Assembly: GCA_945881915.1 (NCBI GenBank)
Contig: CAMCVW010000028.1
Coordinates: forward strand, 1-44,070
Direction of reading: 5' to 3'
From: Thermoflexus hugenholtzii JAD2
GTDB taxonomy: Bacteria; Chloroflexota; Chloroflexia; Chloroflexales; Roseiflexaceae
DNA length: 44,070 nt
Shown: positions 17,717 to 28,167 of the stretch, one piece after another
Position numbering within the stretch: position 1 is the first letter of the stretch
Layout: every line of letters begins with the position of its first letter
Position numbers and translations under genes: made by a program
The notes under the pieces: generated by a model
What the model was told of the DNA's origin: nothing
What the model saw: only the letters and a program-made list of their open reading frames with translations
The model's database searches: none

Positions 17717-18580
17717 TTAGGTTGCCCGCCATAATGATTCTATGCGCGCGATAATCCCTGGCTCGCTGCGTGTACCGAGTCCCAATGCCGCCACAGTGGC
17801 TGTCGTAATGAGTTCGATACCGTTGCCGTCAGGGTCAAACCAGCGTGTGCCAGACGGGTCCAGCGGGTCCATAGTGGCTCCGCCTTGGACGAGGTGGTCT
17901 TGGGCACTCTGAAGGTCGTCGCAGACAAAACTCATCGAAGCGTACCCCACCATCTCCCGATCTTGTAGCGGTAGCCGGGTTGTTTGGGGAGAATGGAATT
18001 GCCAGAGTTCGATGGTCAGATTGAGTCCGCGGATCCAGGCTGCCTGTGCGCGGATACCCGAGTGCTGGGCAATAGTGTCAATCCCGGGATTATCAGCGAT
18101 GAGCGCGCTTGTTCGGATACTCCCCCCGGTGAGTTCGCCGTAGAATGCACCGAGCCGCTCGAGATTTGCAGTGGCAATTGCAACGTGGGCGAGCCACGCA
18201 GTTTGTTCAGGTGGTGCGTACGGTACGCCTTCACATTCCGTGACGATGGCATCATCGTCGTCCAAATAGGCATAGCGATGGCCGGTGCCTAGGTCGACGG
18301 GCTGCGAACGCGGGCGAACATCGGTATTTGCGATTTTGTCGAAAAAGTGACTTATTGATGGGGTCTGCATGCAGCAGTGACTGAAGCCCGAATCGAAGAT
18401 TGTTCTGTCATTGCGGATTGGTCGCTCTGGAACGCGGAGCAGGATGAGACAATTGGGGGCACTCAGCCACGCCTCTAGGCTGGTGTGTCGCAGACACACC
18501 AGCCCAAATGCGGTATACCGGCGCAGTGCGACGGCGATCGAACGGACGTGAATGGTGATGTGATGAATCTGCGTCAACAT
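17717..18580 (-). CDS. Tandem vicinal oxygen chelate (VOC / glyoxalase-like) protein
   Basis: The 287-residue protein appears to contain two VOC modules. The first begins ITQIHHITIHVRSIAVALRR-like at the N-terminus, and the second is at about 125-280 (LAHVAIATANLERLGAFYGEL, ending FDPDGNGIELI). Such proteins are metal-dependent dioxygenases, isomerases or lyases; some are fosfomycin-type resistance enzymes. The C-terminal His and Glu positions are recognisable, while the N-terminal module looks degenerate. Context between a Gfo/Idh dehydrogenase and an SDR favours a catabolic isomerase or lyase. GGAGAAAT precedes the start. Confidence 0.8.
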   Translation of the reverse strand: MLTQIHHITIHVRSIAVALRRYTAFGLVCLRHTSLEAWLSAPNCLILLRVPERPIRNDRTIFDSGFSHCCMQTPSISHFFDKIANTDVRPRSQPVDLGTGHRYAYLDDDDAIVTECEGVPYAPPEQTAWLAHVAIATANLERLGAFYGELTGGSIRTSALIADNPGIDTIAQHSGIRAQAAWIRGLNLTIELWQFHSPQTTRLPLQDREMVGYASMSFVCDDLQSAQDHLVQGGATMDPLDPSGTRWFDPDGNGIELITTATVAALGLGTRSEPGIIARIESLWRAT

Positions 18581-18604
18581 CCCATTTCTCCGCGTACCGG
18601 TTGC

Positions 18605-19705
<1,101 letters not shown>

Positions 19706-20006
19706 AGTATTCCTCATTCAGTGAGTGACGCACTATCTTAGCATTAGTTACCCGTGGTTCACAACAGCGTTGGGTAGGCACAGCGATTCATTTTTTGCTC
19801 GTGGACCATCCCATCGCGGCGCTGTAGGGTTCCCGATTGGTTGCTGGGATGCGGCGACCGATACGGTGGCTACGTGAATCCTGCGGAATCCGTTCAAAAG
19901 TGCGGGAGGTATTGTGTCATACCTACAGCGCGTTGCAGAGACGTGTGTGGAGGTTTTTTCTCTAAAAAAATACGGGTGAAAAAGAGGCTTTCTCGACGGG
20001 GGTAGG

Positions 20007-20984
20007 TTAGTCAGCAGGAAAAACCGTTGCGTCGCTGAGCCAACTGCCCCATTGAGCATCCCGGGCGGCACGGTATGCATCGCGACTCCGTTTGGGAACA
20101 TTACTGGTCACAATCCCCCGCGCTGAACAGTGTTCGAGGGTGATATACCCTTTGTGGGTACTGCTGTCGTGCATCACACGGACACCCTGATACGTCAGCG
20201 GTTGACGACTCACCGCGATGTAGCTGTACTTCGCTTCTTCGTAGGGGAGCGATGCACCGCGGGCGAGGCGTTGGAAGTCGGGACGGGCGATTTTGTTAGC
20301 AAAATGGCACCAGTCATCGCTGAGTGGACACGGTTGGGCGTGCGTACACGGAGCGATGACGTGTCCTCCGAGGTCGATGAGTTGTTGACGGATGTCTTTT
20401 ATTATGGGGAAAAACGCAGATGTCCCCGGTTCGACGATGATGAGGGTCTGTGCGGTGGCAGCCCACGCTTTGGCGAGGACGTCGCTGCGTTGTGCCGGCG
20501 TCAGTTCATTGAGGACATGACCAATGATGACGAGGTCGTGGGTCGACCAGTCGCGCGTGCGCGTGATGTCTTGGCGGAGCTGTTGCACCGGTGTGTCATG
20601 CGCCCGATGAAGGGTTTGGGCGAGTACATCGAGGTGCGCATCTTGTTCAACCGTGGTGATGTGTTGGAGTGACGGGAATCGCTGTAGCCCCGCCCAGACA
20701 GCGGTACCAGGGCCACTGCCCAAATCAAGCAACGACGTAGGTGCCATGTGAGGCAGACGTTGCTGCGTTGCGCGCAATGCACCGTCGAGTTGGGCGTACG
20801 TGGCAGGCATCAGGAGTGCAGCATACGAGAGGGCATCGAGGGAAGTGCGAATGAGTGGACTTCCGTCCCGGGCGCCACGATACCGTTCACTGAGTGCCGT
20901 TGCATTGGGAACCCACTGAGCGCTTGGGGTCTTGTGAAGTTCGGCGCGTAATGCCACCGTCAGGCGGGCTGGAAGTTCAATCAT
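20007..20984 (-). CDS. Rsm22-type class I SAM methyltransferase (ribosomal small-subunit associated)
   Basis: The 325-residue protein has the SAM motif LLDLGSGPGTAVWAGL and the acidic TTVEQD after it. A middle block LVIIGHVLNELTPAQR is characteristic of the Rsm22 family. A cysteine cluster, C-x5-C-x6-C within APCTHAQPCPLSDDWCHF, matches the Fe-S-type site described for mitochondrial Rsm22. It is likely a ribosome-assembly or rRNA methyltransferase. Its ATG overlaps the stop of the kinase gene (ATGA at 20981-20984), implying co-translation. No clear terminator follows it in the 300 bp downstream. Confidence 0.85.
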   Translation of the reverse strand: MIELPARLTVALRAELHKTPSAQWVPNATALSERYRGARDGSPLIRTSLDALSYAALLMPATYAQLDGALRATQQRLPHMAPTSLLDLGSGPGTAVWAGLQRFPSLQHITTVEQDAHLDVLAQTLHRAHDTPVQQLRQDITRTRDWSTHDLVIIGHVLNELTPAQRSDVLAKAWAATAQTLIIVEPGTSAFFPIIKDIRQQLIDLGGHVIAPCTHAQPCPLSDDWCHFANKIARPDFQRLARGASLPYEEAKYSYIAVSRQPLTYQGVRVMHDSSTHKGYITLEHCSARGIVTSNVPKRSRDAYRAARDAQWGSWLSDATVFPAD

Positions 20985-22654
20985 GGTGTGGCGGTCGGTA
21001 CAGGGACTGCCGTTACCGTCGGCGGTACGGGGGTGACGGTCGGTGGAACTGCGGTTGGCGGCACAGGAGTCGCAGTCGGCGGGACACTCGTCGCTGTGGG
21101 CGGCACAACAGTGTTCGTAGGAGTGCGCGTGTGTGAGTACGTGCGGGTAGCGGAAGGTATTGCAGTGACACTGGGTGTTTTGGTTGCTGTTATGGTCAGT
21201 GTCTGGGTTGCCGTAGCAGTAGTGTTCTGCGTGGCTGTGGCTGTTTCGCTTGGCAATGCCGTCATGCTCGGAGTCTCGGTAGGGGGTAACGGAGGACTCG
21301 TCGGCGCGCTGGTAACGGCGGGCAGGGACGTCTGTGTTGGAGGAATGAGTGTTGGTTTTTTGGTGCGTGCAGGCTTTTGAGTGGGGATTGCGGTATCATT
21401 CGCAATCGTCGGCAGAATCACAATCGGTTGCACCGTCGCCGATGTAGCGCTCAGCACATCAGTAGGTGACAGTGTCGGGGTGCTCGTCGTCGTTTGCGTG
21501 GGAGTGATTGTTGGTATCTGTAGGGAAGCCGCCTGCGAACGAACCAGCAAAAAAGCGGCAATGAGGATACCGACAGCGACTGGCGCAATGATAGAGAGCG
21601 GGAGACTGGCAGCAATCGAAGCAGGCCGAAGTGGCGCATTGCTGCGCGCTTCGAGTATATTGCGCTTACGTGGCGCTGTAGGTGACCCCGTCTGGTAGGG
21701 TGGCGGAGCAGCATTGAGTTCGCGGGTGGTGTCGATATCGGATTCGATCATGCGCGTTGAGCGCGGGGATTCGTTGCGTGGTCGTGCCAAACCAGCGACC
21801 ATCGACGCTGCAGTTGTGCTGACGGGGAGTTCTGCAAACGCAGCATCGATGGCCATCGAAAACGCAATACCGGTCTGATAGCGGTCCTTTGGATCTTTGG
21901 AGAGTGCTTTGTGCAGAACCGCGACGAGTCCCTCCGGCAGACCATGACTAAACACCGGCAATGGTGGGGGTGATTTTTGCGCGTGAGCGACAATGAGCTC
22001 GGGAGTATTGCCAATAAAAGGCACTTCACCTGCAAACATTTCGTAGGCGCTTACGGCAAGCGAATACAGGTCGGTGCGCTGGTCTACCTGTATGCCAGAT
22101 ACTTGCTCCGGCGACATGTATTCCGGGGTACCCATGAATAGTCCGGTCTTGGTGAGGCGGCCCGAGTCATCATCAGTAGACACCGATATTCCGAAATCGG
22201 TCAGCAGGATGCGACCGTTCTGATCGATGAGGATGTTTTGCGGCTTAATGTCGCGATGAATCGCGCCGCGAATATGAGCGTAGTCGAGTGCAAGTGCAAC
22301 CGCGCGAATCAGTATCGCGACGGCTTCGCCGGGCAGAGCCCCTCGTTCACTGATGACGGCATAGATGCTGCGGCCGTCGATGAATTCCATGGCGAGGTAC
22401 TGTATACCTTCGGATTCACCGACGTCAAAGAGTGTGACGATATGCGGATGTTGGAGCGCAGCGACGATTTTGCCTTCGCGTCGGAAGCGAGCCGAAAATT
22501 CGGGGTCACTGGCGAGTTGCGGTGACAGAACTTTGAGTGCAACTGAACGACCGAGGATGGTGTCGGTTGCACGATACACGCGTGCCATACCGCCACGTCC
22601 GATTTCGGCATGGATTTTGTACCGTTCAAATCGCCGCCCAACTAAATTCAGCAC
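20981..22654 (-). CDS. Membrane-bound eukaryotic-type Ser/Thr protein kinase (PknB-like)
   Basis: The 557-residue protein starts at GTG (22654) with AAGGATG upstream. The kinase domain (about 11-275) has the glycine loop IGRGGMARVYRA, Lys41 in VALKVL, HRDIKPQN (Asp135), DFGIS (153-157) and GTPEYMSPEQ, so all catalytic residues are intact. One membrane helix lies near 350-371. An external tail of ~180 residues follows, made of Pro/Thr/Val-rich repeats, with no PASTA or other sensor domain. The tail probably spans the wall or is glycosylated, which is an inference. It is coupled to the Rsm22-type gene and divergent from an FHA-winged-helix regulator, a likely phosphorylation-dependent partner. 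Confidence 0.93.
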   Translation of the reverse strand: MLNLVGRRFERYKIHAEIGRGGMARVYRATDTILGRSVALKVLSPQLASDPEFSARFRREGKIVAALQHPHIVTLFDVGESEGIQYLAMEFIDGRSIYAVISERGALPGEAVAILIRAVALALDYAHIRGAIHRDIKPQNILIDQNGRILLTDFGISVSTDDDSGRLTKTGLFMGTPEYMSPEQVSGIQVDQRTDLYSLAVSAYEMFAGEVPFIGNTPELIVAHAQKSPPPLPVFSHGLPEGLVAVLHKALSKDPKDRYQTGIAFSMAIDAAFAELPVSTTAASMVAGLARPRNESPRSTRMIESDIDTTRELNAAPPPYQTGSPTAPRKRNILEARSNAPLRPASIAASLPLSIIAPVAVGILIAAFLLVRSQAASLQIPTITPTQTTTSTPTLSPTDVLSATSATVQPIVILPTIANDTAIPTQKPARTKKPTLIPPTQTSLPAVTSAPTSPPLPPTETPSMTALPSETATATQNTTATATQTLTITATKTPSVTAIPSATRTYSHTRTPTNTVVPPTATSVPPTATPVPPTAVPPTVTPVPPTVTAVPVPTATP

Positions 22655-22672
22655 TAGTCATCCTTCAACATG

Positions 22673-22696
22673 ACGACGATATGGTATAATCGTCGT
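22673..22696. promoter_or_regulatory. Palindrome over the promoter of the FHA regulator
   Basis: ACGACGAT (22673-22680) and ATCGTCGT (22689-22696) form a perfect 8-bp inverted repeat spaced by 8 bp. The spacer and right arm contain the extended -10 box TGG-TATAAT (22682-22690) reading toward the FHA-winged-helix gene. The site lies 18 bp before the divergent kinase gene, so one bound dimer could control both. Confidence 0.55.
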
Positions 22697-22783
22697 TAAT
22701 GCTGTCATTGTAGCACATGACTTTTTTATTACACGCCGAATCCCGCATCGACATGCACTGCGTCCGACAATAGGAGGCACCAC

Positions 22784-23443
22784 GTGATACATACGAATCC
22801 CGTACCCATGTTGCGTATTCGCCATCCCGAAATCAGTGAAGTGCAGATCGAATGGCACCGCGATACCATCACCATCGGTCGTGATCAGCAAAACGACATT
22901 GTCATTACGCACCCTTTGGCATCACGTCGTCATGCAACGCTCGAGCACGACGCACATGGGTATTTGGTGCGTGACCTCAATAGTACCAACGGTACGTTTG
23001 TAAATGGTCAGGTCATCTCAGAATTGATGCGATTGAACAGCCAAGATGTGATTCTGGTTGGTGCGACCGAAATAGTATTTATCGATCCCGAAGCGACACA
23101 AAAAGGTGAGTTGCCCAATTTCTCTACACGACGCACGCCTGAGGGTGATATCCAAATCGACGATGGAGCCAAAACCGTTCAGATAAAAGGTGTCTTATTG
23201 GACCCACCATTGACGGTCAAAGAATTCCAGTTGTTGCATTTGTTGCACCGCCGTAATGGCAATGTAGTGAGCAAAGAAGACATCGCCAAAGACATATGGG
23301 ATTACGAAGTATATGACTTCAATGCCATTGATGCACTGGTCTACCGGGTCCGGCAACGCATCGAGTCAGACCCAGCGGAACCGAAGTTTTTGGTGACCGT
23401 ACGTGGATTTGGGTATAAGTTGGTCATGAACAGCGACGCCTAA
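22784..23443 (+). CDS. FHA domain fused to an OmpR-type winged-helix DNA-binding domain
   Basis: The 219-residue protein starts at GTG (22784) with an AGGAGG site. An N-terminal FHA domain (about 10-100) shows the phosphothreonine-binding residues: IGRDQQNDIV, SRRHATL and NSTNGTFVNG. A C-terminal winged helix (about 120-215) has the trans_reg_C pattern LTVKEFQLLHLLHRRNGNVVS and ends VRGFGYKL, as in OmpR-family output domains. A receiver domain is absent, so control by phospho-Thr binding replaces the two-component input. The natural partner is the divergent Ser/Thr kinase; autoregulation through the intergenic palindrome is inferred. aroA follows 30 bp downstream. Confidence 0.92.
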   Translation: MIHTNPVPMLRIRHPEISEVQIEWHRDTITIGRDQQNDIVITHPLASRRHATLEHDAHGYLVRDLNSTNGTFVNGQVISELMRLNSQDVILVGATEIVFIDPEATQKGELPNFSTRRTPEGDIQIDDGAKTVQIKGVLLDPPLTVKEFQLLHLLHRRNGNVVSKEDIAKDIWDYEVYDFNAIDALVYRVRQRIESDPAEPKFLVTVRGFGYKLVMNSDA

Positions 23444-23473
23444 GATAGGTGTTGCAGCCACGAAGGAACCATA

Positions 23474-24772
23474 ATGGCAGAGGTACAACTATCCGCAGCG
23501 CCGCGACTCCGTGGCGCTCTTTCTGTGCCCGGGGACAAATCGATTTCTCACCGAGCGGTGATGTTTAACGCGATTGCCGAAGGTAAAGCCGAGATTACGC
23601 ATTTTTTGATGGGTGCAGATTGCCTGTCGACGATTGCTTGCTTCCGGGCAATGGGTGTGCAGATTGATCAATGCGTAGACCGAGTAGTGGTCCATGGGGT
23701 TGGATTGCGGGGTTTGCGTGAGCCGGCCGATGTGCTCGATTGCGGGAATTCAGGCACCACGCTGCGCTTGATGACCGGTCTGTTGGCAGGAATAGATGGT
23801 ATGTATGCGGTGATGACGGGGGATGCTTCGTTGCGTTCGCGACCACAACGCCGTATTGTTGACCCACTTCGTGGACTAGGGGCAACCGTCGACGGTCGAC
23901 AAAACGGGGCATTGGCTCCATTGAGTGTACGCGGCGCCACCCTTCATGGTGGGTCATACGACCTCAAGATTGCCTCCGCCCAGGTGAAAAGCGCCGTCTT
24001 GTTGGCTGGATTGTCTGGTGATGGCGTCATGACTGTGACCGGCCGGACAGATGGGCGTGATCACACAGAGCGTATGTTGACGGGAATGGGTATTGATGTG
24101 CAGACACGCGGCAGCGTGGTGACGTTGACTCCGCCCGTCCACCCTGTATTCCCCTATGCATTGTCATTACGTGTCCCCGGTGACCCGTCGTCTGCGGCAT
24201 TCTGGTGGGTAGCGGCAGCGATTCATCCCAATGCCGAGATAACCACCACGGGGGTGGGAATGAACCCCACGCGTGTCGGTGCGCTCGAAGTGCTCCGGCA
24301 AATGGGAGCACAGATTACCGTCAGTAACGCACGTACCGAGGGCAGTGAACCGGTGGCAGACGTGACGGTCAGCTCATCGAGTCTGCGCGCAACCACCATC
24401 CACGGCGCGATTATTCCACAACTCATCGACGAAATTCCCGTGCTGGCAGTGGCGGCTGCAATGGCGGTTGGGCAAACCATCATCGCCGATGCAGCAGAAC
24501 TCAAAGCAAAAGAAACCGATCGGATTAGCACGGTGGTGACGGCGCTGCAGGCAATGGGTGTGCGGATTGAGGCGACTGCAGATGGAATGATTATCGACGG
24601 TCGCGGCGCGCTGGATGGTGCAACGGTCGACAGTCATGGCGATCACCGCCTTGCGATGGCATGGGCGATTGCTGCGCTGGTTGCGCGCAGCGAAATGACG
24701 ATTCGAGGGAGCGAAGCAGTCGATGTCTCGTACCCCGAATTTTGGCGTGATCTGGCGGCAATAGCCGAGTAA
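23474..24772 (+). CDS. aroA: 3-phosphoshikimate 1-carboxyvinyltransferase (EPSP synthase)
   Basis: The 432-residue protein contains the family signatures [34 protein letters not shown] and the KETDRI segment with SHGDHRLAM. It catalyses the sixth shikimate-pathway step, joining phosphoenolpyruvate to shikimate-3-phosphate. Length and motifs are complete. AAGGAACC precedes the ATG. It is not with other aromatic genes here; galE starts 10 bp after it, so the two are co-transcribed, possibly with the FHA regulator upstream. Confidence 0.96.
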   Translation: MAEVQLSAAPRLRGALSVPGDKSISHRAVMFNAIAEGKAEITHFLMGADCLSTIACFRAMGVQIDQCVDRVVVHGVGLRGLREPADVLDCGNSGTTLRLMTGLLAGIDGMYAVMTGDASLRSRPQRRIVDPLRGLGATVDGRQNGALAPLSVRGATLHGGSYDLKIASAQVKSAVLLAGLSGDGVMTVTGRTDGRDHTERMLTGMGIDVQTRGSVVTLTPPVHPVFPYALSLRVPGDPSSAAFWWVAAAIHPNAEITTTGVGMNPTRVGALEVLRQMGAQITVSNARTEGSEPVADVTVSSSSLRATTIHGAIIPQLIDEIPVLAVAAAMAVGQTIIADAAELKAKETDRISTVVTALQAMGVRIEATADGMIIDGRGALDGATVDSHGDHRLAMAWAIAALVARSEMTIRGSEAVDVSYPEFWRDLAAIAE

Positions 24773-24782
24773 GGATAGACAC

Positions 24783-25766
24783 ATGAAGATTCTCGTCACC
24801 GGTGGGGCTGGGTATATTGGCAGTGTCGCAAGTGCTGAGTTATTGGCTGCCGGCCACGAGGTCGTGGTCGCCGATAATTTGTATCAAGGCCATCGCGAAG
24901 CAGTGCACCCCGATGCCGCATTCGTGCAGGTAGATTTGTGCGATGAAGCTGCGGTCCAGCAGCTGTTTGTCGCACATCGTGGCATCGATGCTGTGATGCA
25001 TTTTGCGTCGTACACGCTGGTGGGCGAAAGTATGCAGAACCCCGCAAAATATCTGCGCGACAATACGGTGGCCGGAGTCAACCTTGTCGATGCAGCAGTC
25101 AAAGCAGGTGTAGAGCGATTCATTGTTTCTTCGACGGCGAATCTGTTCGAAGAACCCGAGTCGATGCCCATTGAGCCAGAAAACAAAATCGTTCCTGGCT
25201 CCCCGTATGGTGAGTCCAAGTTCATCCTCGAGCGCACGTTACATTGGTACGAGCGGATCTATGGCATCAAATATGCCTGTTTGCGCTACTTCAATGCAGC
25301 GGGTGGCACCCCGCACCGCGGTGAAGATCACACACCTGAATTACATTTGATTCCGGTGGTCCTTCAAGTAGCCCTCGGTCAACGTGCGCACATTACGTTG
25401 TTCGGTGGCGATTATGCGACTCGCGACGGCACCTGTGTACGCGATTATGTGCATATCGTCGATTTGGCATCGGCACATATCTTGGCGCTAGATGGCATCG
25501 CTCGATTAGGAAGCCGCAAATACAACTTGGGGAATGGCGATGGCTTCACTAACCTCGAGGTGGTCCAAGCTGCACGACGCATTACCGGCCACGCTATCCC
25601 CTGTAGTGTTGGTGATCGACGCCCGGGCGACCCGGCAATTCTGATTGCATCAGCGACCAAAATTCGCACTGAACTCGGCTGGCAGCCCAAATACCCGAGC
25701 ATCGATGACATCATCGGCAGCGCATGGGAATGGCATCGGACTCATCCACACGGGTATCGGAGTTAG
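24783..25766 (+). CDS. galE: UDP-glucose 4-epimerase
   Basis: The 327-residue extended SDR has the NAD motif TGGAGYIGS, an SST segment, and the YGESK catalytic pair with RYFNAAGG downstream. The latter is strongly GalE-like. It interconverts UDP-glucose and UDP-galactose for envelope sugars, though related sugar-nucleotide epimerases cannot be wholly excluded. AAGGAT precedes the ATG. Its length is standard. Confidence 0.9.
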   Translation: MKILVTGGAGYIGSVASAELLAAGHEVVVADNLYQGHREAVHPDAAFVQVDLCDEAAVQQLFVAHRGIDAVMHFASYTLVGESMQNPAKYLRDNTVAGVNLVDAAVKAGVERFIVSSTANLFEEPESMPIEPENKIVPGSPYGESKFILERTLHWYERIYGIKYACLRYFNAAGGTPHRGEDHTPELHLIPVVLQVALGQRAHITLFGGDYATRDGTCVRDYVHIVDLASAHILALDGIARLGSRKYNLGNGDGFTNLEVVQAARRITGHAIPCSVGDRRPGDPAILIASATKIRTELGWQPKYPSIDDIIGSAWEWHRTHPHGYRS

Positions 25767-26070
25767 GAGAGAGTAGTCAGTAGTCAGTAGTTTTACGTGA
25801 TGAAAAAAGCAATCAGCCCTTTCGGCGCACGCGCTGAACGGGCTGTCCTATTCGATTCACAGAGAAGGTGCGTTCCGTGTGTGTCGGTGTGCCATGAACC
25901 GCTGAAGGATGTACCGACGATGACTGCGTGTGTCGCTGCAAGAGGCAAAGGTTCTCCGAATTATCGAGGGCTGGATTCTTGACGCAGAGGCAAGAATTGG
26001 ATAGCAGCCTCATCTGCAGCAGCAATGTTGGTATGCACTAGGCACATCATGATTCACGGGTGGTTATGCC
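25767..26070. other. Intergenic stretch between convergent galE and sugar operon
   Basis: No gene is supported. It begins with a short tandem repeat (TAGTCAG twice plus a partial unit, 25774-25791). It also holds the terminator hairpin at 25814-25845. The rest, 25846-26070, shows nothing I recognise and would be the 3' untranslated part of the minus-strand transcript. Confidence 0.5.
25803..25845 (-). terminator. Probable terminator of the MFS/fucosidase operon
   Basis: A hairpin spans 25814-25845, with a CAGCCC/GGGCTG outer stem and a GC-rich inner stem interrupted by one mismatch. On the minus strand it is followed by ATTGC and a run of six T's (25803-25808 region). It lies about 225 bp after the last stop of the operon. 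Confidence 0.65.
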
Positions 26071-26832
26071 TCATTTCGTCCCAGTTTTCACATACTGCAC
26101 GAACTGATTGTAGTCACGGATATAGTCATCGGCATCGTAGTAATCAGATGCAAAAACCAACAGAACCGCGTCTGCCGAATAGCGGTATTGAATTCCCCAG
26201 GTGAGCGGAGGAAGGTAGAGCCCCACGTGTGGCCGGTCGAGGATGAACTCTTGGCGATTGGTGCCATCGTCGGCGACGACGGCTACGCTGCCTGCGACCG
26301 CAATGAGGAACTGGTGGCAGGCTATATGGGCATGCTCACCGCGGGTTTCGGCAGTGGGGACTCCGAGCACGAGGAAGTACCGTTTGGGGGCAAACGGGAT
26401 GTCGCGCAGAAACTCGCCCACAGACAGTGATCCGCGCATATCGGGCACGTACTTGAGTGTCGAGAGGGTCACGTTGTTGACTGCGCTAGCAATTGTGGTC
26501 GTGTCGCTCACACGGGTCTGAGCGACACCGTGCTGGTAGAGCGGGGTGTCGACATAGCCCACGATTTTGGCCGGATTCCCCATCACCACTGCTTTGGGTG
26601 GAACCGACGTCGTCACCACGGAACCATGATTGATACGGGCACGTGCGCCGATGACGACATCGCCGTAGATCGTACAGTTTGCGCCAATCCAGACATCGTC
26701 TTCGATACGCGAGGAGCGAGCCTCACCGGCCAAAACAACGGAATTTGCACCGATGGTGATGCGCTGACCGAGCGTGACGCCGGGTTCCACATAGGCACCG
26801 GGCAACAGTACGATGTCTGGATTGGTCGGCAT
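26071..26832 (-). CDS. Fusion of a hexapeptide-repeat acyltransferase and a FdtA/WxcM-type cupin
   Basis: The 253-residue protein has an N-terminal left-handed beta-helix acyltransferase (about 1-95). Its repeats read VTLGQRITIGANSVV, IEDDVWIGANCTIY and VVIGARARINHGSVV, with the closing VVMGNPAKIVGYV. A C-terminal cupin (about 120-245) has the RGEHAHIACHQFLIAVAGS block of FdtA/WxcM 3,4-ketoisomerases. Such fusions (WxcM) make N- or O-acylated dTDP-deoxysugars. It lies 24 bp behind the fucosidase gene with a GAGGAG site. Sugar-nucleotide work next to a glycosidase and a transporter is unusual. Confidence 0.88.
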   Translation of the reverse strand: MPTNPDIVLLPGAYVEPGVTLGQRITIGANSVVLAGEARSSRIEDDVWIGANCTIYGDVVIGARARINHGSVVTTSVPPKAVVMGNPAKIVGYVDTPLYQHGVAQTRVSDTTTIASAVNNVTLSTLKYVPDMRGSLSVGEFLRDIPFAPKRYFLVLGVPTAETRGEHAHIACHQFLIAVAGSVAVVADDGTNRQEFILDRPHVGLYLPPLTWGIQYRYSADAVLLVFASDYYDADDYIRDYNQFVQYVKTGTK

Positions 26833-26856
26833 GGGGGGCTCCTCGTCTGGGTGCAG

Positions 26857-28143
26857 CTACTTCAAGAAAATCTCGATTACCGGTACCACTACGTCGGGTT
26901 TGATGATGGGTACTTGGAATGCTAAGGGGACCTGGTCCGCATACCCGCCCATCCCGGCCCAACTGGCTTCGCCCACAGCACCGAAGTGGACTTCACTGCC
27001 GTCGTGCAGGAATTGCGCATAGGCAACTTGATCACCCAATCCGGGGCAATAGATGTCGCGGAATGGCCAGGCAAAAATATGCAAGTAGAGGCGATTGGTC
27101 TGCGCATTATAGGTGTAGCGGCAGTCAGTGGGTTGCGTCATACCATCGGGCATCGCGCCACAGCCGTAGATGGATTTGCTGTGCAGGCGCATCCAATCGG
27201 CAATGCCTTCGAGGCGGTCGATGGCGCGCTGGTCGAACAGTCCACGCGCAGTTGGTCCCACATTGAGAAGAAGATTCCCACCCTTGCTTACGCCGTCGAC
27301 GAGCATGCGTACGAGCATGTCGACACTCTTCCAGTCGTGTTCGTCGCGGTAGTACCCCCACGAGCCGCTGAATGTCTGGCAGGCTTCCCAGACCACGGGT
27401 TTGCCGTCAGCCCCGCGCAGTCCGCCCGCGGGCTGGAATTGCTCGGGCGTGACAAAATCACCCACATCGGGCAGGTCGAGGCGATTATCAACGAGCGCAT
27501 GCGGCTGCAACTCTTGCACAATGGCATAGAGCTCTTCGGATTGCCAATCTTGGTGCCCTTTGCCATCCTCGCCTGGGTACGAGAAGTCGAACCAAAACAG
27601 ATCGATTTTGCCATATTGGGTACAGAGTTCGAGAACTTGGTTGCGCATGTATTCGGCATATTTGCGCATATCTCGGAGGGGATTGCGGGCTCGTTCGGCC
27701 GCGTTATTGCGCATGGGATGAATGCGGTCGATGGTAAACTCGGGATGGTGCCAGTCTATCAGCGAGTAGTAAAAGCCGACTTTTATCCCTTCGGCCCGGA
27801 AGGCATCGACCGTCATGCGGATCAAGTCTTTTTGGTAGGGGGTATTGCTGATGCAATAATCGGTGTGTACCGTGGGCCACATGCAGAAGCCATCGTGGTG
27901 CTTTGTGGTAATGACAAAGTACTCCATCCCAGCACGTTTTGCCATGCGAGCCCATGCGATGGGATCAAACAAATCAGGATCGAAGTGCTCAAAGTGCTTC
28001 TGGTAGTCGGCAATACTGATTTCTTCGCGGCTCCGGATCCACTCGTGTCTGGCCGGCATTGCGTAGAGCCCCCAGTGAATAAACATGCCAAAACGATCGT
28101 GGACGAACCAGCGGGAGTCGGGTTTGGTAAAGCGTGACGTCAT
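26857..28143 (-). CDS. Alpha-L-fucosidase, GH29 family
   Basis: The 428-residue enzyme has the family's FGMFIHWGLYA block (residues 18-28), the YFVITTKHHDGFCMW block (75-89) and the GFYYSLIDWHHPEF block. The likely nucleophile is Asp186 in DLFWFDF. No signal peptide is present, so it acts in the cytoplasm on imported fucosylated compounds. Length fits a GH29 catalytic domain without extra modules. AAGGGA precedes the ATG. It lies between the MFS gene (24 bp) and the acyltransferase/cupin gene (24 bp). Confidence 0.92.
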   Translation of the reverse strand: MTSRFTKPDSRWFVHDRFGMFIHWGLYAMPARHEWIRSREEISIADYQKHFEHFDPDLFDPIAWARMAKRAGMEYFVITTKHHDGFCMWPTVHTDYCISNTPYQKDLIRMTVDAFRAEGIKVGFYYSLIDWHHPEFTIDRIHPMRNNAAERARNPLRDMRKYAEYMRNQVLELCTQYGKIDLFWFDFSYPGEDGKGHQDWQSEELYAIVQELQPHALVDNRLDLPDVGDFVTPEQFQPAGGLRGADGKPVVWEACQTFSGSWGYYRDEHDWKSVDMLVRMLVDGVSKGGNLLLNVGPTARGLFDQRAIDRLEGIADWMRLHSKSIYGCGAMPDGMTQPTDCRYTYNAQTNRLYLHIFAWPFRDIYCPGLGDQVAYAQFLHDGSEVHFGAVGEASWAGMGGYADQVPLAFQVPIIKPDVVVPVIEIFLK

Positions 28144-28167
28144 TGTCGTTCCCTTCTAAGCATCAGT

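Noticed and set aside
20990-21300. Repetitive sequence that could be taken for an array or transposon end
   Set aside because: The repeats encode the Pro/Thr-rich tail of the kinase in frame; units are short, irregular and have no spacers.
25797-25982. Small plus-strand gene between galE and the sugar operon
   Set aside because: No ribosome site, no family content, and it overlaps the terminator hairpin of the opposite strand.
26986-28137. A 383-codon plus-strand open frame
   Set aside because: It is the antisense of the GH29 fucosidase, whose catalytic motifs are intact on the minus strand.
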